DNA from: Klenkia sesuvii
GTDB taxonomy: Bacteria; Actinomycetota; Actinomycetes; Mycobacteriales; Geodermatophilaceae
Assembly (NCBI RefSeq): GCF_037083825.1
Contig: NZ_JBAPLU010000006.1
Coordinates: 62,001-126,000 of the forward strand
DNA length: 64,000 bases
Reading direction: 5' to 3'
Part shown: positions 1-7,612 of the stretch, piece by piece
Numbering within the stretch: position 1 is the stretch's first letter
Layout: each line of letters opens with the position of its first letter
Notes under the pieces: generated by a model
Told to the model about the DNA's origin: nothing
Databases searched by the model: none
The model's input: only the letters and a program-made list of their open reading frames with translations
Made by a program: the position numbers and the translations under genes

Positions 1-1
1 C

Positions 2-676
2 TTCGTCACCCAGCAGCTGGACACCCTGCTCGACGACGTCACCGTGCACGCCACCAAGACCGGGATGCTCGGCTCGTCGGCGGTGGTGCACGCCGTCGTC
101 GAGGTGCTGTCCCGGCGGTCGGTCGGGCCGCTCGTCGTCGACCCGGTGATGGTGGCGACCAGCGGGGACCAGCTCATCGACGACGACGCGGTGGACGCCG
201 TCCGCACCGCGTTGCTGCCGATCACCGACCTGCTGACGCCGAACGTGCCCGAGGCGGCGCGGTTGTTGCACGTGGAACCGGCGCGGACCGTGGTCGACCT
301 GCGGGACCAGGCCGTGGCACTGCTGGCGCTCGGCCCGCGCGCGGTGCTGGTCAAGGGTGGCCACCTCGCCCGCGACCTGGGCGAGAGCATCGACGTCCTC
401 GCCGTGCGGGAGGACGTCGGGACGACGTCGGTGCACCTGAGCAGCCGACCGCTGGTCGCCACCGCGAACACCCACGGCACCGGGTGCACGCTGTCGGCCG
501 CCCTCGCCGCGGGAGCCACCCTCGCCGGGACGGCGGGGACGGCCCCGGACTGGCCGGCGCTGGTCGAGCAGGCCCGGGACGTGCTGCAGGCCGCCCTGCG
601 GCACGCCGACCAGCTCGACGTCGGCTCGGGCAACGGCCCCGTGGCCCACGGCGCCTACGCGTGGGGCGACTCGTGA
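2..676 (+). CDS. thiD: Hydroxymethylpyrimidine/phosphomethylpyrimidine kinase, 5'-truncated by window edge
   Basis: The window opens inside this gene: the frame is open from base 2 and about 224 C-terminal residues are visible. It phosphorylates HMP and then HMP-phosphate to give the pyrimidine half of thiamine. Visible signatures are HATKTGML near the start, DPVMVATSG, LTPNVPEA, VLVKGGH and the ribokinase-fold anion-hole motif NTHGTGCTLSAA near the end. The N-terminal strands and their substrate residues lie outside the window. Its TGA (674-676) overlaps the GTG of tenA, so the two are probably translationally coupled in a thiamine synthesis/salvage operon. Confidence 0.93.
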   Translation, partial: FVTQQLDTLLDDVTVHATKTGMLGSSAVVHAVVEVLSRRSVGPLVVDPVMVATSGDQLIDDDAVDAVRTALLPITDLLTPNVPEAARLLHVEPARTVVDLRDQAVALLALGPRAVLVKGGHLARDLGESIDVLAVREDVGTTSVHLSSRPLVATANTHGTGCTLSAALAAGATLAGTAGTAPDWPALVEQARDVLQAALRHADQLDVGSGNGPVAHGAYAWGDS

Positions 677-1305
677 GCTTCTCCGCCGACGCCTGGGCCC
701 GCACCGCCGGGCTGCGCGCCGAGATCGACGAGCTCGGGTTCCTGGCCGAGCTGGCCGACGGCACCCTCGCACCCGCCGCGTTCCGCAGCTACCTGGAGCA
801 GGACGCGCTCTACCTCGCCGGCTACGCCAAGGCCCTCGCGCTGCTGGCCGCCCGGGCACCCGAGGCGCAGGCGGGGGCGTTCTGGGCCGGTGCCGCGCAG
901 GGCGCCGCGGTGGTCGAGACGGCGCTGCACGAGGACCTGCTGGAGCTGCTCGGCGGCGGCGCGCGCACCGACCAGCACAGCCCCACCTGCCTGGCCTACG
1001 TCTCCTACCTGGTGGCCACGGCGGCCACCGAGCCCTACGCGGTCGGCTGCGCGGCGGTGCTGCCCTGCTTCTGGGTGTACGCGCACACCGGCGCCCGGCT
1101 GGCCCCCGCCGCCCGGGCCGTCGCCGACCACCCGTTCCTGCGCTGGCTGGCCACCTACGACGCCCCGGCCTTCCAGGAGTCGACCCGGCGCGCCCGCGAG
1201 CTCACCGACGCCGAGGCCACCCCCGAGCTCGAGCCGGCCATGCACCGCGCGTTCGCGATCGCCACCGCCTACGAACGCGACTTCTGGTCCTCGGTCCCGC
1301 GCTGA
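673..1305 (+). CDS. tenA: TenA family aminopyrimidine aminohydrolase / thiaminase II
   Basis: A 210-residue all-helical TenA/THI-4 family protein, which hydrolyses aminopyrimidine breakdown products of thiamine so that HMP can be re-used by ThiD. The family motif around the active-site Cys is present (AAVLPCFWVYAHTG), as is the late acidic residue in AYERDFW that aligns with the catalytic Glu. The GTG start overlaps the thiD stop (GTGA), which decides this start over longer in-frame options lying inside thiD. Length matches the usual 210-230. The adjacency to thiD supports salvage rather than thiamine destruction. Confidence 0.92.
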   Translation: MSFSADAWARTAGLRAEIDELGFLAELADGTLAPAAFRSYLEQDALYLAGYAKALALLAARAPEAQAGAFWAGAAQGAAVVETALHEDLLELLGGGARTDQHSPTCLAYVSYLVATAATEPYAVGCAAVLPCFWVYAHTGARLAPAARAVADHPFLRWLATYDAPAFQESTRRARELTDAEATPELEPAMHRAFAIATAYERDFWSSVPR

Positions 1306-1323
1306 TCCTCCCGCCCCCGACGG

Positions 1324-1356
1324 GCCGAGCTCGGCGCAGCGGGGCATGCTGCCCCG
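1324..1356. promoter_or_regulatory. Two adjacent palindromes abutting the channel gene start
   Basis: GCCGAGCTCGGC (1324-1335) is a perfect 12-bp palindrome. It is followed by CGGGGCA-TGC-TGCCCCG (1340-1356), 7-bp arms with a 3-base loop ending one base before the ATG at 1357. Either could be an operator; the second could also form a hairpin over the ribosome landing site. No protein is known for it. Confidence 0.5.
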
Positions 1357-2244
1357 ATGGGTGCCGTGGAGTGGCTGGCGACGGTGGCCGGCACCGTGCT
1401 CGTGCTGGTGGTGCTGCACGACCTGTTCGCGACCGTGCTGCGGCCCAACGGGCGCGGCGGTCTCAGCCGGTGGGTCATGCGGGCGGGCTGGCGGGCCGGC
1501 CTGGCCCTGCCCCGCTTCCGCGGGCTCGCCGGTCCGCTGACGCTGGTGGTGTCGGTCTCGTGCTGGCTCGTGCTGCTGGTCGTGGGTGCCGCGCTGGTCT
1601 ACTGGCCGCACCTGACCACCGGCTTCTCCTACGTCAGCGCGGTCGACCCGGCCAGCCGGTCGGACCTGCTCGACGCGGTGTACGTCTCCGCGGTCGTGCT
1701 CGCCACCCTCGGCTTCGGCGACGTGCTGCCCAGCGACGCGTGGTTGCGGCTGGTGGTGCCGGTGCAGGCCCTCATCGGGTTCGGCCTGATCACCGCGGCG
1801 GTCACGTGGATCCTGCAGGTGAGCCCGGCACTGACCCGGCGGCGCGCCTTCGCCGTGCGCCTGTCGCTGCTGCGCCGGGTGGACACGCCGGGTCTGGTGC
1901 ACCGTTCCGGGACGACGCTGGGCCCGCAGCTGCTGCAGGACCTCGCGCTGGGCCTGGTCGAGCTGCGGGTCGACGTCACCCAGCACGCCGAGATGTACTG
2001 GTTCCTCGAGCACGACCCCGACGCCTCGTTGCCGACGATGCTCGGCGTGGCGTTGGCGGTGGCCGAGGAGGCCGTGGCCGCCCCGGACCCCGACGTCCGC
2101 TGGGCCGGCGCGTTGCTCGCGGCTGCGGCGGGGGACTACCTGCAGGTGGTGGATGCGGAGTTCCTGCACGTCGGGGGGAGCGACCGGGAGCTCGCAGCCG
2201 CCAACGCCGCCGCGCACGGTCAGCAGCTGGCCGGGCTCACCTGA
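1357..2244 (+). CDS. Two-pore-domain-like potassium channel family protein (Ion_trans_2)
   Basis: A 295-residue membrane protein. A first hydrophobic helix spans about residues 6-27, a second about 60-83, then a pore loop with a selectivity-filter-like TLGFGD at 117-122 and a following helix at about 131-155, that is, one ion-channel module preceded by an extra N-terminal helix. The cytoplasmic C-terminal 140 residues have no RCK/TrkA nucleotide-binding motif that I can see. The filter GFG rather than GYG is a common variant in prokaryotic channels. Likely a K+ or cation channel; ion specificity is inferred. Its 3' end overlaps the convergent dinB by 8 bp. Confidence 0.8.
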   Translation: MGAVEWLATVAGTVLVLVVLHDLFATVLRPNGRGGLSRWVMRAGWRAGLALPRFRGLAGPLTLVVSVSCWLVLLVVGAALVYWPHLTTGFSYVSAVDPASRSDLLDAVYVSAVVLATLGFGDVLPSDAWLRLVVPVQALIGFGLITAAVTWILQVSPALTRRRAFAVRLSLLRRVDTPGLVHRSGTTLGPQLLQDLALGLVELRVDVTQHAEMYWFLEHDPDASLPTMLGVALAVAEEAVAAPDPDVRWAGALLAAAAGDYLQVVDAEFLHVGGSDRELAAANAAAHGQQLAGLT

Positions 2245-3628
2245 GCAGCCGCTCCGCCGTGGTCCGCCAGTCGGGAGGGTCGGCGGGGGAGAGGTCGGGG
2301 TCGTCGGTGGCGTAGGTGCGCACCGGGCCGGGCGGCGTCCGCGGACCCTCGAAGCGCACCGTCACCCGACCCAGGCCGCTGCCCCACACCCACCCGCGGC
2401 CCATCTGCGCGTGCTCGACGTCCTGCCCGGGGTGCCACAGCGTCGCCGTCGGCCCGGGACGGGGGTCGTCGGGGACGACGTCGCCCTCGGCGGGCGCCTC
2501 CGCCCCCGGGTCGACATCGGGCAGGTCGTCGTCCTCGGCGAACAGGTCGCCCTGCACGTAGTCGGCCAGCCCCGAGACACCGACCCCCAGCAGCCGCACC
2601 CCACCGGTCCGGTCGATCCCGGCCAGCAGCCGGCGGGCGATCTCGGCGATCGTGCGGGCGTCGTCGACGGGTTGGGGGAGCGTCTGCGAGCGGGTGAGGG
2701 TGGTGAAGTCGTAGCGGCGGAACTTCAGCGTGACCGTGCGCCCCGCCGTCCCGTCCTTCTGCAACCGGGCCACGACCCGGTCGGCCAGCCAGCGGAGCTC
2801 GCTCTCCAGCCGGCCCAGGTCGGTGAGGTCGGTGGCGTAGGTGCGCTCGGCGGAGACGCTCTTGGCCTCGCGGTCGGGCACGACGGGTCGCTCGTCGTCG
2901 GCCCGGGCCAGCCGGAACAACCCGGTGCCGTGCGCCTGGCCGACCAGGGCCACCAGGTCGGTGAGCGAGCGCTCGTGCAGGTCGGCGACCGTGCGGACGC
3001 CGACGGAGGACAACCGGTCGCCGGTGGCCGGGCCCACGCCGGGCAGCGAGCGCACCGGCAGCGGGTGCAGGACGTCGAGCTCGGTGCCGGCCGCGATCAC
3101 CCGCAACCCGTCCGGCTTGTCCAGCTCGCTGCCGATCTTGGCCAGCGTCTTGGACGACGCGATGCCCACCGAGCCGCGCACCCCGCCGGTGGCCTCGTGG
3201 ATGCGCGCCTTGAGGTCGGCGGCCAGGGCGGTGAGCCCCGTGGTCGTGAGGTCGTGGCCGCCGGCGGCGAGGTCCACGTAGGCCTCGTCGACGCTGACCT
3301 GCTCGACCAGCGGCGAGAGCTCGCGCAGCAGGTCCATGACCACCCGCGAGGTGAGGGAGTACGCGGCGAACCGGCCACCGAGGAACGCCGTCCCCGGGGG
3401 GCACCGCCGGCGGGCCTCGCCGCTGGACATCGCGCTGCGCGCCCCGTAGGCGCGGGCCTCGTAGGAGGCGGTGGCGACGACGCCGCGGCCACCGGTGCCA
3501 CCCACGACCACGGGCTTGCCGCGCAGCGAGGGCTTGTCGCGCTGCTCGACGGCGGCGAAGAAGGCGTCGAGGTCCAGGTGGAGCACGCTGGCCTCGGATC
3601 GCACCCTCTGCATGATGCCCGTAGACAT
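2237..3628 (-). CDS. dinB: DNA polymerase IV (Y-family translesion polymerase)
   Basis: A 463-residue Y-family polymerase. Palm catalytic residues are seen in LHLDLDAFFAAVE (Asp19, Asp21 region) and SVDEAYVDL (Asp114-Glu115); the helix-hairpin-helix thumb motif SLPGVGPATGDRL and the little-finger domain follow. The C terminus is longer than in E. coli DinB and contains an acidic stretch before a conserved tail. An alternative ATG lies five codons in (3613). It bypasses DNA lesions; DinB in actinobacteria often contacts the sliding clamp, but I cannot identify a clear clamp motif. Divergent from the antitoxin gene, with overlapping promoters. Confidence 0.93.
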   Translation of the reverse strand: MSTGIMQRVRSEASVLHLDLDAFFAAVEQRDKPSLRGKPVVVGGTGGRGVVATASYEARAYGARSAMSSGEARRRCPPGTAFLGGRFAAYSLTSRVVMDLLRELSPLVEQVSVDEAYVDLAAGGHDLTTTGLTALAADLKARIHEATGGVRGSVGIASSKTLAKIGSELDKPDGLRVIAAGTELDVLHPLPVRSLPGVGPATGDRLSSVGVRTVADLHERSLTDLVALVGQAHGTGLFRLARADDERPVVPDREAKSVSAERTYATDLTDLGRLESELRWLADRVVARLQKDGTAGRTVTLKFRRYDFTTLTRSQTLPQPVDDARTIAEIARRLLAGIDRTGGVRLLGVGVSGLADYVQGDLFAEDDDLPDVDPGAEAPAEGDVVPDDPRPGPTATLWHPGQDVEHAQMGRGWVWGSGLGRVTVRFEGPRTPPGPVRTYATDDPDLSPADPPDWRTTAERLLR

Positions 3629-3640
3629 GCGTCGACAACC

Positions 3641-3650
3641 GAGGTCTACT
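3641..3650. promoter_or_regulatory. Overlapping divergent -10 candidates of dinB and the antitoxin
   Basis: Within the 28-base spacer, GAGGTCTACT reads on the plus strand as a weak -10 (TCTACT, 3645-3650) six bases before the antitoxin GTG. On the minus strand the same bases give TAGACC upstream of dinB. Occupancy by the antitoxin or toxin-antitoxin complex here could affect both genes. This is inference. Confidence 0.35.
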
Positions 3651-3656
3651 GATGCG

Positions 3657-3908
3657 GTGAAGTCGATCTCGGTCGGTGAGCTCCGGCAGAACCCGACCGC
3701 GATGATCGCCGACGTGGAGGCCGGCGAGGTCTACGAGCTGACCCGGCACCAGCGTCGGGTCGGGCTGATCATCCCGGCGACGCCGTCGGCCCAGCTGCTG
3801 CCCCCGCGCCGCACGGGCCGAGCGCGCACGTCCGAGCTGCCCGTGCACCGGGTGCGCACGGCCGGTTCGGTCGACGAGCTGCTCGAGGACCAGAAGGGTC
3901 CGTGGTGA
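3657..3908 (+). CDS. Type II toxin-antitoxin antitoxin, Phd/YefM family
   Basis: An 83-residue protein starting VKSISVGELRQNP. It has the Phd/YefM N-terminal DNA-binding fold (AMIADVEAGEVYELTRHQRRVGLIIPA) and a basic, flexible C-terminal half that normally wraps the toxin. The GTG at 3657 gives the family's usual start; an ATG at 3627 would add ten residues. The stop overlaps the toxin start by the GTGA pattern, so antitoxin and toxin are translationally coupled. It should neutralise the PIN toxin and repress its own promoter, as known for the family. Confidence 0.85.
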   Translation: MKSISVGELRQNPTAMIADVEAGEVYELTRHQRRVGLIIPATPSAQLLPPRRTGRARTSELPVHRVRTAGSVDELLEDQKGPW

Positions 3909-4297
3909 GTGCGTCCTACGTCGACACGTCGGTCGCCGTGCACGTCCTGCTGGGCAACGCCTCGGCGCGGGCGTGGTTCGACGACGCGACCGGCGGGGCG
4001 GAGCCGGTGATCTCCTCCCGGCTGCTCCGCACCGAGCTGACCCGGGTGCTCCGCCGGGAGGGGGTCCCCGTCTCCCGCCGCGACGCGGTGCTCGACCACC
4101 TGTCCGTCGTCCCGCTCGACCACGCCGTCCTGCAGGAGGCCGAGGCGATCGTGCCGCACGTCCGCACCCTCGACGCCATCCACCTGGCGTCCGCACTCCG
4201 TACCGGGATCGACGACCTGGTCGTCGTCACCCACGACGCGACCCTGCGGTCGGTGGCCGAGGAGCTCGGCCTGCGCACGCTGGACCCGGTCCGGTGA
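3905..4297 (+). CDS. PIN-domain ribonuclease toxin (VapC-type)
   Basis: A 130-residue PIN protein. The acidic catalytic set is complete: Asp7 (SYVDTS), Glu44 (LLRTELTR), Asp90 (TLDAIHLASA) and Asp111 (VVTHDATL), so it should be an active Mg-dependent RNase. The GTG at 3905 overlaps the antitoxin stop; a GTG one codon earlier (3902) is equally in frame. The partner is Phd/YefM-like rather than a VapB AbrB-type antitoxin, a mixed pairing often found in actinobacteria. RNA target unknown. Confidence 0.88.
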   Translation: MSASYVDTSVAVHVLLGNASARAWFDDATGGAEPVISSRLLRTELTRVLRREGVPVSRRDAVLDHLSVVPLDHAVLQEAEAIVPHVRTLDAIHLASALRTGIDDLVVVTHDATLRSVAEELGLRTLDPVR

Positions 4298-4911
4298 GCG
4301 AGCACGCGAGCTGGGCCGCGATCACCGCCGAGGACCCGGACCACTCCCAGTGGTACGTCGACCGCTTCCGCGGCCTGGCCGCCGAGGGCGCCGACCTCGA
4401 CGGCGAGGCCCGGTTGGTCGACGCGCTGCTGCCCCGCGGGTCGCGGGTGCTCGACGCCGGCTGCGGGCCGGGCCGGGTCGGCGGCGCGCTGCACCGCGCC
4501 GGCCACCACGTCACCGGTGTGGACGGCGACCCCGTGCTCGTCGCCGCCGCCGAGGTCGACCACCCGGGCCCCCGCTGGCTGGTCGACGACCTGACCACCT
4601 TCGACCTCGGCGAGACCTTCGACGGCATCGTGTGCGCCGGCAACGTCATCACCTTCGTCGAGCCCGCGCTGCGCCGCGACGCCCTGACCCGGTTGCTGGC
4701 CCACCTCGAGCCCGGCGGCCGCATGGCGATCGGGTTCGGCGACCACCGGGGCTACGGGTTCGCCGAGTTCCGTGCCGACGCGGCGGCCACCGGCTGGGCC
4801 GAGGACCTGCTGCTGTCCACCTGGGACCTGCGACCGTTCACCCCCGACGCCGGCTTCCTCGTCGCCCTCCTCAGACCAGCCGCAGCTGGCGGGTCGCCCG
4901 GCCCACGGTGA
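4294..4911 (+). CDS. Class I SAM-dependent methyltransferase
   Basis: A 205-residue Rossmann-fold methyltransferase: motif I VLDAGCGPG (residues 52-60), an acidic residue ending strand 2 (GVDGD), FDGIVCAGNV for motif IV, and LEPGGRMAIGFG. Substrate cannot be told; the small size and GFGDHRGYGF segment resemble generic small-molecule methyltransferases. Its GTG start overlaps the toxin stop (GTGA), so it is read from the toxin-antitoxin transcript, which is unusual company. Its last 41 bases overlap the convergent NAD-kinase-like gene. Confidence 0.82.
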   Translation: MSEHASWAAITAEDPDHSQWYVDRFRGLAAEGADLDGEARLVDALLPRGSRVLDAGCGPGRVGGALHRAGHHVTGVDGDPVLVAAAEVDHPGPRWLVDDLTTFDLGETFDGIVCAGNVITFVEPALRRDALTRLLAHLEPGGRMAIGFGDHRGYGFAEFRADAAATGWAEDLLLSTWDLRPFTPDAGFLVALLRPAAAGGSPGPR

Positions 4912-5749
4912 CCTGCTGGCCCCAGGTGAGGGTGAGGTGGTCGTCCTCGAGGCCGTCACCGAAGGCCACCAGGCGGTCGCTCTCCACGGTCAGTGCCAGC
5001 TCGTCGTCCGGGCCGAGCAGGCCCTCGGTGCAGGTCGTCCCGGTGGCCGGCGACGGCCAGGCCTCCCGGACGAACCAGGCCAGCCCGGGGTCGGCTGGCC
5101 CGGGCAGCGGGACCTGGCTGTGCCGCTCCAGCGCCGCCGACCGGCACCACCCGGTGGCCCCGGTGCCGGTGGAGACCAGCAGCCCGGACGACGCCTGCCG
5201 CTCGGCCTGCGCACCGGGGGCCCGCAGCCGGTAGCGGGCGGTCTGGTGCGTGGGCTGACCCAGGTAGACCTCGTTGAGCGCGAGCAGCTCCTGCCCGTCG
5301 TCCGCCCGGGCCTGCACCATCGTGAGCCGGTCGGCCCGGTCACGGGCGGCGAGCAGCTCGCCGACGTCGGCCGCCCGGTGCCGCACCAGCACCCCGGCGT
5401 TGCGGCCGGGCTCGGGGTCCACGCCGACCACCGGCTGGCCGTCGAGGTACTTGGCCACGTTGGCGACCAGGCCGTCCTGCCCGACGACGAGGACGACGTC
5501 GTCCGGCGCGAAGAGGAACCGGGGCAGGTCGGCCCGCTCGACGCTGCCCCGCCGCCAGTCGACCGGGACCTGGGCCAGGGCGGTGGCGACCGCGGCGCGC
5601 TGGGCGGCGTCGTGCGCGGCGACATCGTCGACGTCGCGGCCCCGGCTGCGCAGGAAGAACGCGGCCTGCCCGCGGGTGCCGTGCCGGGCCACCAGCTCGG
5701 TGAGCTCGGTGGCCCGGGTCACGAGCACCACGCGGGGGGCCAGGCTCAT
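4871..5749 (-). CDS. NAD kinase-like protein (DAGK/NADK superfamily)
   Basis: A 292-residue protein with the NADK two-domain pattern: nucleotide-binding GQDG at residues 90-93 in place of the usual GGDG, LNEVYLG with the Asn159-Glu160 pair, and the C-terminal SSGLLVSTGTGATGW around 188-201. It may phosphorylate NAD or a related nucleotide; the altered GGDG motif makes the substrate uncertain, and it is probably not the housekeeping NAD kinase. ATG overlaps the upstream SPFH gene's TGA (ATGA), so both are made together. The divergent NrtR-type regulator strengthens a link to NAD/ADP-ribose metabolism. Confidence 0.78.
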   Translation of the reverse strand: MSLAPRVVLVTRATELTELVARHGTRGQAAFFLRSRGRDVDDVAAHDAAQRAAVATALAQVPVDWRRGSVERADLPRFLFAPDDVVLVVGQDGLVANVAKYLDGQPVVGVDPEPGRNAGVLVRHRAADVGELLAARDRADRLTMVQARADDGQELLALNEVYLGQPTHQTARYRLRAPGAQAERQASSGLLVSTGTGATGWCRSAALERHSQVPLPGPADPGLAWFVREAWPSPATGTTCTEGLLGPDDELALTVESDRLVAFGDGLEDDHLTLTWGQQVTVGRATRQLRLV

Positions 5750-6756
5750 TCCTGCGCCCCCTGACCCGTCCCCAGCTTCGCGAGCAGCCCGGTCAGCATG
5801 TCCGGGGTGACGGTGATGTTCTGGATCTGCGGCAGGTTGCTCGCCAGCTGCCGCAGGGCCAGCGCGTGCACCGTCTCGACCGGCATGTCCACCCAGACGG
5901 CCCACTCGGCGCGGTTGGCCGCGCCGCGGGCCTCGCCCTGCACCCGGGTGCGCTCGGCCTCCACCTGGGCCGCGGCGCGGTCGCGGCGGGCCTTCGACTC
6001 GGCGGCGACCTCGGCTGCGGCCGCGGCGTTCTCGGCCTCGCGCCGGGCGTTGACGCCGCGCTGGCCGACCAGCTCCTCCTCGCGGCGGGCGAGCTCGACC
6101 TGGTTGGCCAGCTCGTTCTCGCTGATCGCCCGCTCGCGCTCGACGGCGGTGGCCCGGCGGGCGTAGGTCGCGGCGTCGGCGTCGGCCTGCACCTGCTCGC
6201 GGGTCGGCGTCCGCAGGGCCCGTTCGACCTCCGGCTCGGGCCGGATGGCCACGACGCGGACGTCGACGACCACGATGCCGGTCTCGACCAGTCGTGGGTC
6301 GGCCGCCAGCCCCGCGGCCACCGTGTCCCGGACCGGGCCCACCCCGCCGGTGAGCGCAGCGGTCAGCACGGCGCCGGCGAGCAGGTCGATGGCGTGCTGC
6401 TGGGCCGACTCGGTGAGCAGCCCGGCGACCTGCTCCAGCGGGGTGCCGCGCCACAGGCCGGTGTCCGGGTCGATCGAGAAGTCCACGCGTCCGACGGTCA
6501 GCGCGGGGTCGGCGAACCGGTAGGTCAGCGTCATCTGCACGGTGACGTCCTGGAAGTCCGCGGTGCGGGCGTGGAAGAGCAGCGGGAGCTCGCGGTCGTC
6601 GACCGGGACCTCGCTCAGCACGGCCGACAGCGGGCGGAACCAGAAGCTGGCACCGGTGCCGCCGTGCCGCAGCCGGCCGGCGGTCACGTGCTGCACGTAG
6701 GCGGTCGCCGACCCCCGCAGGTGGCGGGTGAAGGGGTAGCGGGCGATGTCGGCCAT
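5746..6756 (-). CDS. SPFH/band 7 domain protein
   Basis: A 336-residue SPFH (stomatin/prohibitin/flotillin) protein. The band 7 core is at about residues 30-190. A charged, Ala/Glu/Arg-rich coiled coil follows at about 190-270 (ERAISENELANQVELARREE) and the tail holds an LPQIQNITVTPDML block. No N-terminal membrane helix is visible, unlike most band 7 proteins, so membrane contact, if any, must be indirect. The start at 6756 has a perfect AGGAGG five bases upstream and is preferred to the ATG at 6786. Such proteins scaffold oligomers; the role with the NADK partner is unknown. Confidence 0.82.
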   Translation of the reverse strand: MADIARYPFTRHLRGSATAYVQHVTAGRLRHGGTGASFWFRPLSAVLSEVPVDDRELPLLFHARTADFQDVTVQMTLTYRFADPALTVGRVDFSIDPDTGLWRGTPLEQVAGLLTESAQQHAIDLLAGAVLTAALTGGVGPVRDTVAAGLAADPRLVETGIVVVDVRVVAIRPEPEVERALRTPTREQVQADADAATYARRATAVERERAISENELANQVELARREEELVGQRGVNARREAENAAAAAEVAAESKARRDRAAAQVEAERTRVQGEARGAANRAEWAVWVDMPVETVHALALRQLASNLPQIQNITVTPDMLTGLLAKLGTGQGAQE

Positions 6757-6787
6757 GACGTCCTCCTCGTTCGTTGTCGTCATCACG

Positions 6788-6817
6788 ACGATAAGCAGGA
6801 CTCTGGCTTGTCGTCAA
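6788..6817 (-). promoter_or_regulatory. Promoter of the SPFH-NADK operon
   Basis: On the minus strand TTGACG (6817-6812), an 18-base spacer and TATCGT (6793-6788) form a good -35/-10 pair, giving a leader of roughly 25 bases with a strong Shine-Dalgarno. The -35 is the left half of the 13-bp palindrome at 6812-6824. Confidence 0.6.
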
Positions 6818-6824
6818 CTTGACG
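6812..6824. promoter_or_regulatory. Candidate operator: 13-bp palindrome CGTCAAcTTGACG
   Basis: A perfect palindrome with a single central base. Its left arm is the -35 of the SPFH-NADK promoter and its right arm ends one base before the -10 of the Nudix gene, so one bound dimer could block both. The adjacent Nudix protein has the NrtR architecture and is the obvious candidate ligand. Confidence 0.55.
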
Positions 6825-6825
6825 C

Positions 6826-6831
6826 TAGGGT
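6826..6831 (+). promoter_or_regulatory. Leaderless -10 (TAGGGT) of the Nudix regulator gene
   Basis: TAGGGT ends six bases before the ATG at 6838, which puts the transcription start at or next to the A of the start codon. There is no Shine-Dalgarno upstream of this ATG. Confidence 0.5.
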
Positions 6832-6837
6832 GGGCGC

Positions 6838-7509
6838 ATGGCGTTCCCCCCGTTCGCGGTGACGGTCGACCTCGTGGTGCTGACCGTGCGCGGCGACGAG
6901 CTGTGCGTGCTGCTGGTGCGCCGGGGCGAGGAGCCGTTCCTGGGCCGCGACGCGCTGCCCGGTGGCTTCGTGCGCCCCGACGAGGGCCTGGCCGCGGCCG
7001 CCACCCGCGAGCTGGCCGAGGAGACCGGCCTGGACGTCGGCCACCTCGAGCAGCTGGCCTCCTACGGCGACCCCGACCGCGACCCCCGCCAGCGCGTAGT
7101 GACCGTGGCGCACCTGGCGCTCGTCCCCGACCAGCCGGTGCCCACCGCCGGCACCGACGCCGCCGAGGCCCGGTGGGTGCCGGTGGCGCAGGCCCGCGAC
7201 CTGGCCTTCGACCACGACCGCGTGCTCGCCGACGGCGTCGAGCGGGCCCGGGCCAAGCTGGAGTACACCGCGCTGGCGACGGCGTTCTGCGGGGCGGAGT
7301 TCACCGTCGCCCAGCTGCGCCGGGTCTACGAGGTGGTGTGGGGCCGGCCGCTGGACCCGCGGAACTTCCACCGCAAGGTCACCGGCACCCCCGGCCTGCT
7401 CGACCCGACGGGGGAGACCACCACGAGGGACGGCGGCCGCCCGGCGCAGCTGTACCGCCGCGGCGAGGCCGAGCAGCTGCACCCACCCCTGCTCCGCGCC
7501 GACACCTGA
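6838..7509 (+). CDS. NrtR-type Nudix domain transcriptional regulator
   Basis: A 223-residue protein with an N-terminal Nudix domain and a C-terminal winged-helix region (about residues 145-223, TALATAFCGAEFTVAQLRRV onward), the architecture of NrtR repressors of NAD metabolism. The Nudix box is intact: Gly43-x5-Glu49-x7-REL-x-EETGL (57-65). Many NrtR members have lost it, so this one may still hydrolyse a nucleotide. It starts 81 bases from the divergent SPFH-NADK operon, with a palindrome between them. NrtR proteins respond to ADP-ribose or NAD-related ligands; that this one does is inference. Confidence 0.85.
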   Translation: MAFPPFAVTVDLVVLTVRGDELCVLLVRRGEEPFLGRDALPGGFVRPDEGLAAAATRELAEETGLDVGHLEQLASYGDPDRDPRQRVVTVAHLALVPDQPVPTAGTDAAEARWVPVAQARDLAFDHDRVLADGVERARAKLEYTALATAFCGAEFTVAQLRRVYEVVWGRPLDPRNFHRKVTGTPGLLDPTGETTTRDGGRPAQLYRRGEAEQLHPPLLRADT

Positions 7510-7511
7510 GC

Positions 7512-7546
7512 TGCCCGCTACCCGCTGCCCGCTGCCCGCTGCCCGC
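7512..7546. repeat. Heptamer tandem repeat, 5 x TGCCCGC
   Basis: Five head-to-tail copies of TGCCCGC (second copy TACCCGC) lie three bases after the Nudix stop codon. Seven-base units are prone to slippage, so copy number may vary between strains. They are outside coding sequence and have no evident function. Confidence 0.7.
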
Positions 7547-7556
7547 TTTCCCAGTT

Positions 7557-7612
7557 GATCACGGACCTGTGCGCGCAACACGCCGCGCTCAGGTGTCCTG
7601 GAGTCCGTGATC
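7557..7612. terminator. Inverted repeat at the convergent gene ends
   Basis: GATCACGGAC (7557-7566) is the exact reverse complement of GTCCGTGATC (7603-7612). The right arm lies inside the 3' coding end of the MmcQ/YjbR gene. The 36-base loop is long for a terminator; it may be a bidirectional terminator or a relic of a small element. Confidence 0.35.

Noticed and set aside
3657..4911. Genomic island or defence island around the toxin-antitoxin genes
   Set aside because: No integrase, att repeats or composition change seen; flanking genes are ordinary.
4871..7509. Anti-phage NAD-depletion system
   Set aside because: The kinase-like and SPFH genes lack any effector (no TIR, Sir2 or nuclease domain) and the regulator is a metabolic NrtR type.
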